A DNA stretch of 41,751 bases from a virus, in IMG/VR virus record IMGVR_UViG_3300031963_000335, positions 1 to 41,751 of that record. One strand, written 5' to 3'. Below, one piece after another: positions 39,190-41,751 of the stretch (the stretch's first letter is position 1; every line of letters begins with the position of its first letter). The translations under genes and the position numbers were made by a program. Below the pieces are notes generated by a model. The model was not told the origin of the DNA. It worked only from the letters and a program-made list of their open reading frames with translations, and ran no database searches.

Positions 39190-39407
39190 GTGTTTTCCTC
39201 CACCGCCTTGATGGCGTCAAAGTAAGTCTCGCCACGCGGGCGGGGATCGCGGTAGCCGTCCACCTTGCACCGCTGCTGCGGCAGCAAGATCGTGGGGTGC
39301 GCTTTGGGTCGAACGCGTTTGCACTCGGGGCAGAGCACTCCATGCTTGAGGCGGTGTTCACGCTTGGAGCTGCGTAGATCGCGGCACAAATCCCCGTAGT
39401 CGCTCAT
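39186..39407 (-). CDS. Small zinc-finger-like phage protein
   Basis: The 73-residue product starts at an ATG overlapping the previous stop. It begins MSDYGDLCRDLRSSKREHRL and has CPECKRVRP (26-34), then ILLPQQRCKVDGYRDPRPRG. The early Cys at 8, CxxC and a later Cys could bind one zinc. The pattern is familiar from phages, with no known role. It may bind nucleic acid or protein. Confidence 0.7.
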   Translation of the reverse strand: MSDYGDLCRDLRSSKREHRLKHGVLCPECKRVRPKAHPTILLPQQRCKVDGYRDPRPRGETYFDAIKAVEENT

Positions 39408-39748
39408 TTCCCCTCCTCCACCGACTTAATGGCAGCGTCAACGATCTGCATTTGCTGATTCAGCTTCTCGAACGAGTAGTCGTTCATCTGCACATCGCAC
39501 CAGCAGTGGTGCAGAAACAGGCCTGTGCTTTTCAACGCCTCCAGCATCGCATCGCGCTGGGCCTCAAGCCTTTCAGCCATAGGAATCAGTTTGTCCAGCT
39601 CAGTGTTCTGGCCCTCAATGTGCTTGCGGAATTTCTCGTTCTCCGCATGAAGGCGGCGCAGTTCGGTGGCGGCTTCTTTGTGCCATGCATCACTAATCGA
39701 CACTTCTAACGCATCAGCCAGCCGCAGGGCTTCACTCTTCTCAGTCAT
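39404..39748 (-). CDS. Coiled-coil small phage protein
   Basis: The 114-residue product begins MTEKSEALRLADALEVSISD and has a long charged helix (25-75) with heptad-like Leu/Ile, including LRRLHAENEKFRKHIEGQNT. A Trp/Cys-containing block (LFLHHCWCDVQMND) follows. Similar MTEKSEALRLADALE proteins are common in phages and prophages of beta-proteobacteria. Function is unknown. It overlaps the next gene by 4 bases. Confidence 0.7.
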   Translation of the reverse strand: MTEKSEALRLADALEVSISDAWHKEAATELRRLHAENEKFRKHIEGQNTELDKLIPMAERLEAQRDAMLEALKSTGLFLHHCWCDVQMNDYSFEKLNQQMQIVDAAIKSVEEGK

Positions 39749-40107
39749 GCCAACACCCCCACAAGAAAAGCAATCACGCCGACAATGATGATGGCCTTCA
39801 CGCTCCTCAGGACGATGGAACCAATACCCACGGGGGCATCATCAGCGCCCACTTCTGTTGCAGCTTCCGCTGCCTCGGGAAAGCGGCCCTGCTGGTCACA
39901 GCCCTTGGGTAGGCGACGGACGGTAGGCTCTGTGCCGTCGTCGAAGAGGTAGGTTGTTGTCTCGTCTTTCACTGCTTGCTCTAGTATGGTAAGGGCCTCT
40001 AGCACTAGAGGGGCGTGCACTGCGGTGGACGTGCTGTAAATCCACCGTAGCTGGGCAACCAGAGCCAGCGCACGGGGCGCGGGGGTTACGGGTTGCCCAG
40101 CAGACAC
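39745..40107 (-). CDS. Small protein with C-terminal membrane segment
   Basis: The GTG start has no strong ribosome site. The 120-residue product has an N-terminal helical part (ALALVAQLRWIYSTSTAVHA), a polar linker with TYLFDDGTEPTVRRLPKG, and one C-terminal membrane segment (about 102-119, VKAIIIVGVIAFLVGVL). It may be a tail-anchored inner-membrane protein made early in infection. No family is recognised. Confidence 0.55.
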   Translation of the reverse strand: MSAGQPVTPAPRALALVAQLRWIYSTSTAVHAPLVLEALTILEQAVKDETTTYLFDDGTEPTVRRLPKGCDQQGRFPEAAEAATEVGADDAPVGIGSIVLRSVKAIIIVGVIAFLVGVLA

Positions 40108-40128
40108 GTCAGGTGCCCCGTGGTGGCG

Positions 40129-40548
40129 TTAATTTGCCCCCACTAAGGGGGTAGTAGCCATGTGGGCATACAAAGCGTCCTGTGCTTGCTGCTCTGTGGA
40201 CTTCAACAAGCCGTCATGCTCCAGGTATCCTCCCACGTAGGTGATAGCCCAGTTGTCCACGTCAATCAGGACGCAGCCAGCGTCCCCGTGGCTGTCCTTG
40301 GCGGTGAGCAGGTGGTCACTGTTCCACACGCCAATGCCCATGCAGGTGGCAGGGTCAGCTTGCGCTAGCGTACATTCCTGCACCAGCCGAGCGCTGGTGC
40401 AGTCAACGTCTCCGCTGCGGCCACGCATGCGGTTAATCAGCTGGTTGACAATCTGCGGTGCTTTGTCCCCCAGCCAGTGGCAATACACCACGGGGCCGAA
40501 TCTGCCACTCTTGGCTGAGTGGCACTGCATCAGTACACGGTCGCCCAT
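40129..40548 (-). CDS. Hypothetical early phage protein
   Basis: The 139-residue product begins MGDRVLMQCHSAKSGRFGPV and continues with VYCHWLGDKAPQIV, and later GCVLIDVDNWAITYVGGYLE. Two short segments, with several Cys and His, look like a compact globular domain. I recall similar unnamed phage proteins. Near its end the stop is part of a GC-rich hairpin (CCCCC/GGGGG, 40137-40151). No function can be given. Confidence 0.65.
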   Translation of the reverse strand: MGDRVLMQCHSAKSGRFGPVVYCHWLGDKAPQIVNQLINRMRGRSGDVDCTSARLVQECTLAQADPATCMGIGVWNSDHLLTAKDSHGDAGCVLIDVDNWAITYVGGYLEHDGLLKSTEQQAQDALYAHMATTPLVGAN

Positions 40549-40549
40549 C

Positions 40550-40789
40550 TCAAGCCTCCGTGGTGGTGGGTTGCTCAGCCACGTACTCCACCAGTTTGAC
40601 GCTGGCAGGCACCACGCGGACGTTGTACTCTACGCTGCGCTTCTCGGCCAGCTTGAGCTCGGCATCTCCGTGCCACCAGCCGCTCACGGGGCGGGCACGG
40701 TCCAGCACCTTGGTAAGGGTGTCAAGCTCAGCGGGGGTAAGGTCCACGGCAGCGCGGCAGTCGTAGCCCAGGTCAAGGTAAACTCGCAT
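40550..40789 (-). CDS. Small hypothetical early protein
   Basis: The ATG follows GAGGAG and a predicted promoter about 48 bases upstream of it. The 79-residue product begins MRVYLDLGYDCRAAVDLTPA and has a helix-rich centre (LDTLTKVLDRARPVSGWWHG) and a beta-rich end (YNVRVVPASVKLVEYV). No motif is recognised. Being first after site C suggests immediate early expression. Confidence 0.6.
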   Translation of the reverse strand: MRVYLDLGYDCRAAVDLTPAELDTLTKVLDRARPVSGWWHGDAELKLAEKRSVEYNVRVVPASVKLVEYVAEQPTTTEA

Positions 40790-40843
40790 ATCAGCAAACT
40801 CCTCAGGTTGAAACTAGAACGCCTGCACCTTGCAGGCAAAGCC

Positions 40844-40887
40844 ATTGTGCAGTGTTGATTAGTCTGCACAATAGGGGTAAACACCTA
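40844..40887 (-). promoter_or_regulatory. Minus-strand promoter with TAGG-type palindrome, site C
   Basis: An imperfect palindrome, TAGGGGTAAACACCTA (40872-40887), abuts TTGTGC (-35-like, 40871-40866). After 16 bases comes CACAAT (-10-like, 40849-40844). A 9-base perfect inverted repeat, ATTGTGCAG and CTGCACAAT, runs through both boxes. The palindrome's CTA is the stop codon of the upstream gene. It precedes the gene starting at 40789. Confidence 0.55.
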
Positions 40888-41133
40888 GTACGGGTCGTAG
40901 TTGGTGTGGGCGTTGAGCAGCTCCTCCTCCAGCCGCTCACGGTCATAGTCCGTCATCTTCCGCTCCAGCCAGGGGGCGGGGCGGCCGCGCCGGTCAAGCA
41001 CCGTAAAGTCAATCTCGGTGTAGCCCCAGTAGTCAAGGTCACTAGGGGCGTTCCAGCTCATGCGCCCGGGCACTACAAGCACGGTGGCGTCCACACGGCA
41101 GGGGATGCCGCAAATGCGTGTTTCAAGCAACAT
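40885..41133 (-). CDS. Small conserved phage protein (MLLETRICGIPC type)
   Basis: I place the start at an ATG giving 82 residues, MLLETRICGIPCRVDATVLV. The pattern ICGIPCxVD...WNAPSDLDYWGYTE, then VLDRRGRPAPWLERKMTD is familiar from small phage proteins of unknown function. A longer frame starts 36 bases upstream without support. The stop lies in site C. Confidence 0.7.
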   Translation of the reverse strand: MLLETRICGIPCRVDATVLVVPGRMSWNAPSDLDYWGYTEIDFTVLDRRGRPAPWLERKMTDYDRERLEEELLNAHTNYDPY

Positions 41134-41140
41134 GGTGGTG

Positions 41141-41404
41141 TCACCCTCTCCGCATGGAGGCAGCGTCAACCGCCTGCGCGGGGGTGAACACTGGCACTAG
41201 GTTGGACTTGTGCATGGCCGCGATGCCGATGCACTCTGTGCCCGTGTACCTGTCCGGCGTGGGGCGTGGAGCGTAGGTAGTGTCAGCCGCCTGGAGGCTC
41301 GCGGGGCGCTCAGTTACCCGGAGCAACGGCTTAGTCACCACTGCGGTGGCGGGTACGTCCCGGGGGCGGAACCCCGCGCTGCGGTACTTGCCAGCGTAGG
41401 TCAT
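41141..41404 (-). CDS. Small phage protein with TGTxCIGI motif
   Basis: The ATG overlaps the previous stop. The 87-residue product has RYTGTECIGIAAMHKSNLVP near its end, the conserved core TGTxCIGIxxMHKSNxVP of a small phage protein family I recall as common in Gram-negative phages. It ends PAQAVDAASMRRG. The first half (RSAGFRPRDVPATAVVTKPL) is disordered-looking and basic. Function is unknown. Confidence 0.7.
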   Translation of the reverse strand: MTYAGKYRSAGFRPRDVPATAVVTKPLLRVTERPASLQAADTTYAPRPTPDRYTGTECIGIAAMHKSNLVPVFTPAQAVDAASMRRG

Positions 41405-41577
41405 TCTCTACCCTCAGCAACTCGCTGGGCTAGCTGCTCGCACAAGTCGAGCAGGGCTTCGGCCTCGGTGGGGCCACGCCCGGTGGGGCCGTTGGCTTCC
41501 TCGTCGCCCTGGACGAACGCCACCCAGTCCCATTGCCGCGTGGGCACGGGTGGAGCAATGCAGCGCGTCACTATCAT
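41401..41577 (-). CDS. Small 58-residue phage protein
   Basis: I place the start at an ATG overlapping the previous gene's stop, MIVTRCIAPPVPTRQWDWVA. The central FVQGDEEANGPTGRGPTEAE and then ALLDLCEQLAQRV are typical of small phage proteins with the pattern RQWDW...GYGxTExEAIxDLxE. A longer upstream frame is not supported. Function is unknown. Confidence 0.65.
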   Translation of the reverse strand: MIVTRCIAPPVPTRQWDWVAFVQGDEEANGPTGRGPTEAEALLDLCEQLAQRVAEGRE

Positions 41578-41751
41578 GCCTGCCCCGCGTAGGTGATGAA
41601 CATGACAACGCTGGAGCAGCGCGGGCGGAGCTCGAGTTGGTCGCCATGGTCGTACACGGCGCAGGGGCGGCCGCTCCAACACATCAGCGCCTTGGCGCGG
41701 CGCACAAGGCTCCGGCGGGTGAGGGCGGGCGGCGTGGCGAGGAATGCCCGC
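41574..41751 (-). CDS. Partial small protein at right window edge
   Basis: The frame is open to the window's end and reaches a TGA overlapping the next ATG (ATGA). The visible residues include RRSLVRRAKALMCWSGRPCA and then VYDHGDQLELRPRCSSVVMF, ending in ITYAGQA. Codon use and the tight overlap fit the row of small genes here. The start is outside the window, or at an internal GTG or ATG. I do not recognise it. Confidence 0.5.
   Translation of the reverse strand, partial: RAFLATPPALTRRSLVRRAKALMCWSGRPCAVYDHGDQLELRPRCSSVVMFITYAGQA

Noticed and set aside
40137-40151. CCCCC/GGGGG hairpin as a terminator
   Set aside because: The stem is only 5 bases, lies over the end of a coding region and has no U-tract.
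1-41751. Integrase, attachment site, lysogeny repressor or tRNA genes
   Set aside because: I found no recombinase motifs, no attachment-type direct repeats and no tRNA cloverleaf. The winged-helix gene alone does not indicate lysogeny.

Overview
The window is most of a GC-rich genome of a short-tailed (podovirus-type) bacteriophage with a P22-like tail machine. Both ends cut through open genes. No large terminase, portal, RNA polymerase, integrase or tRNA is visible, so the packaging genes and part of the early region lie outside. The host is probably a Gram-negative bacterium: the phage carries an LPS-type tailspike, a whole ADP-heptose pathway and a heptosyltransferase. Several small genes at the right end look like those of Burkholderiales phages and prophages. 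That is recognition from memory, not a search result.

Plus strand, 1-23990, late genes. From left to right: a repeat-containing protein, a scaffold candidate, the major capsid protein and a decoration-like protein. A hairpin follows, then small head-completion-type genes with an inserted methyltransferase and a GT9 heptosyltransferase-like gene. Next come P22 gp4-like and gp10-like tail proteins, a tail-needle candidate, a beta-helix tailspike, a tiny HExxH protein and a cupin. Four large virion/ejection-type proteins follow, one of 1205 residues with polyvalent-protein features, with a PurD-like ATP-grasp gene among them. The block ends in a lysis cassette (membrane protein, holin, M15 endolysin). 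Almost all genes overlap by ATGA, GTGA or TAATG junctions.

Minus strand, 41751-24022, early and middle genes, transcribed leftward. At the right end are about a dozen small accessory genes and a winged-helix protein. A replication module follows: DUF932, an SSB-like candidate, family A DNA polymerase, PD-(D/E)XK nuclease, VRR-NUC and a SNF2-type helicase. Next is a nucleotide/DNA-modification module: a PF03013-like fusion, a TET-associated-type glycosyltransferase, an alpha-glutamyl/putrescinyl-thymine pyrophosphorylase-like protein, a MazG-like protein, a thymidylate synthase homologue and a DUF3310 protein. Last is a four-gene ADP-heptose operon (hldA-gmhA-hldC-gmhB).

The most interesting feature is the co-occurrence of three things: a complete route from sedoheptulose-7-phosphate to ADP-D-glycero-beta-D-manno-heptose, a GT9 heptosyltransferase in the virion block, and a thymine-hypermodification-type module with its own sugar transferase. 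The phage may make its own sugar nucleotide and attach heptose to its DNA, its virion or the host surface; which one cannot be decided from sequence. The minus-strand genes also share a new-looking promoter architecture. Three intergenic sites carry TAGGG-N5-CCCTA (or a close variant) directly abutting a -35-like TTG/TGG hexamer, a 16-base spacer and a CAnAnT -10-like box. A fourth promoter has the same spacing without the TAGGG palindrome.
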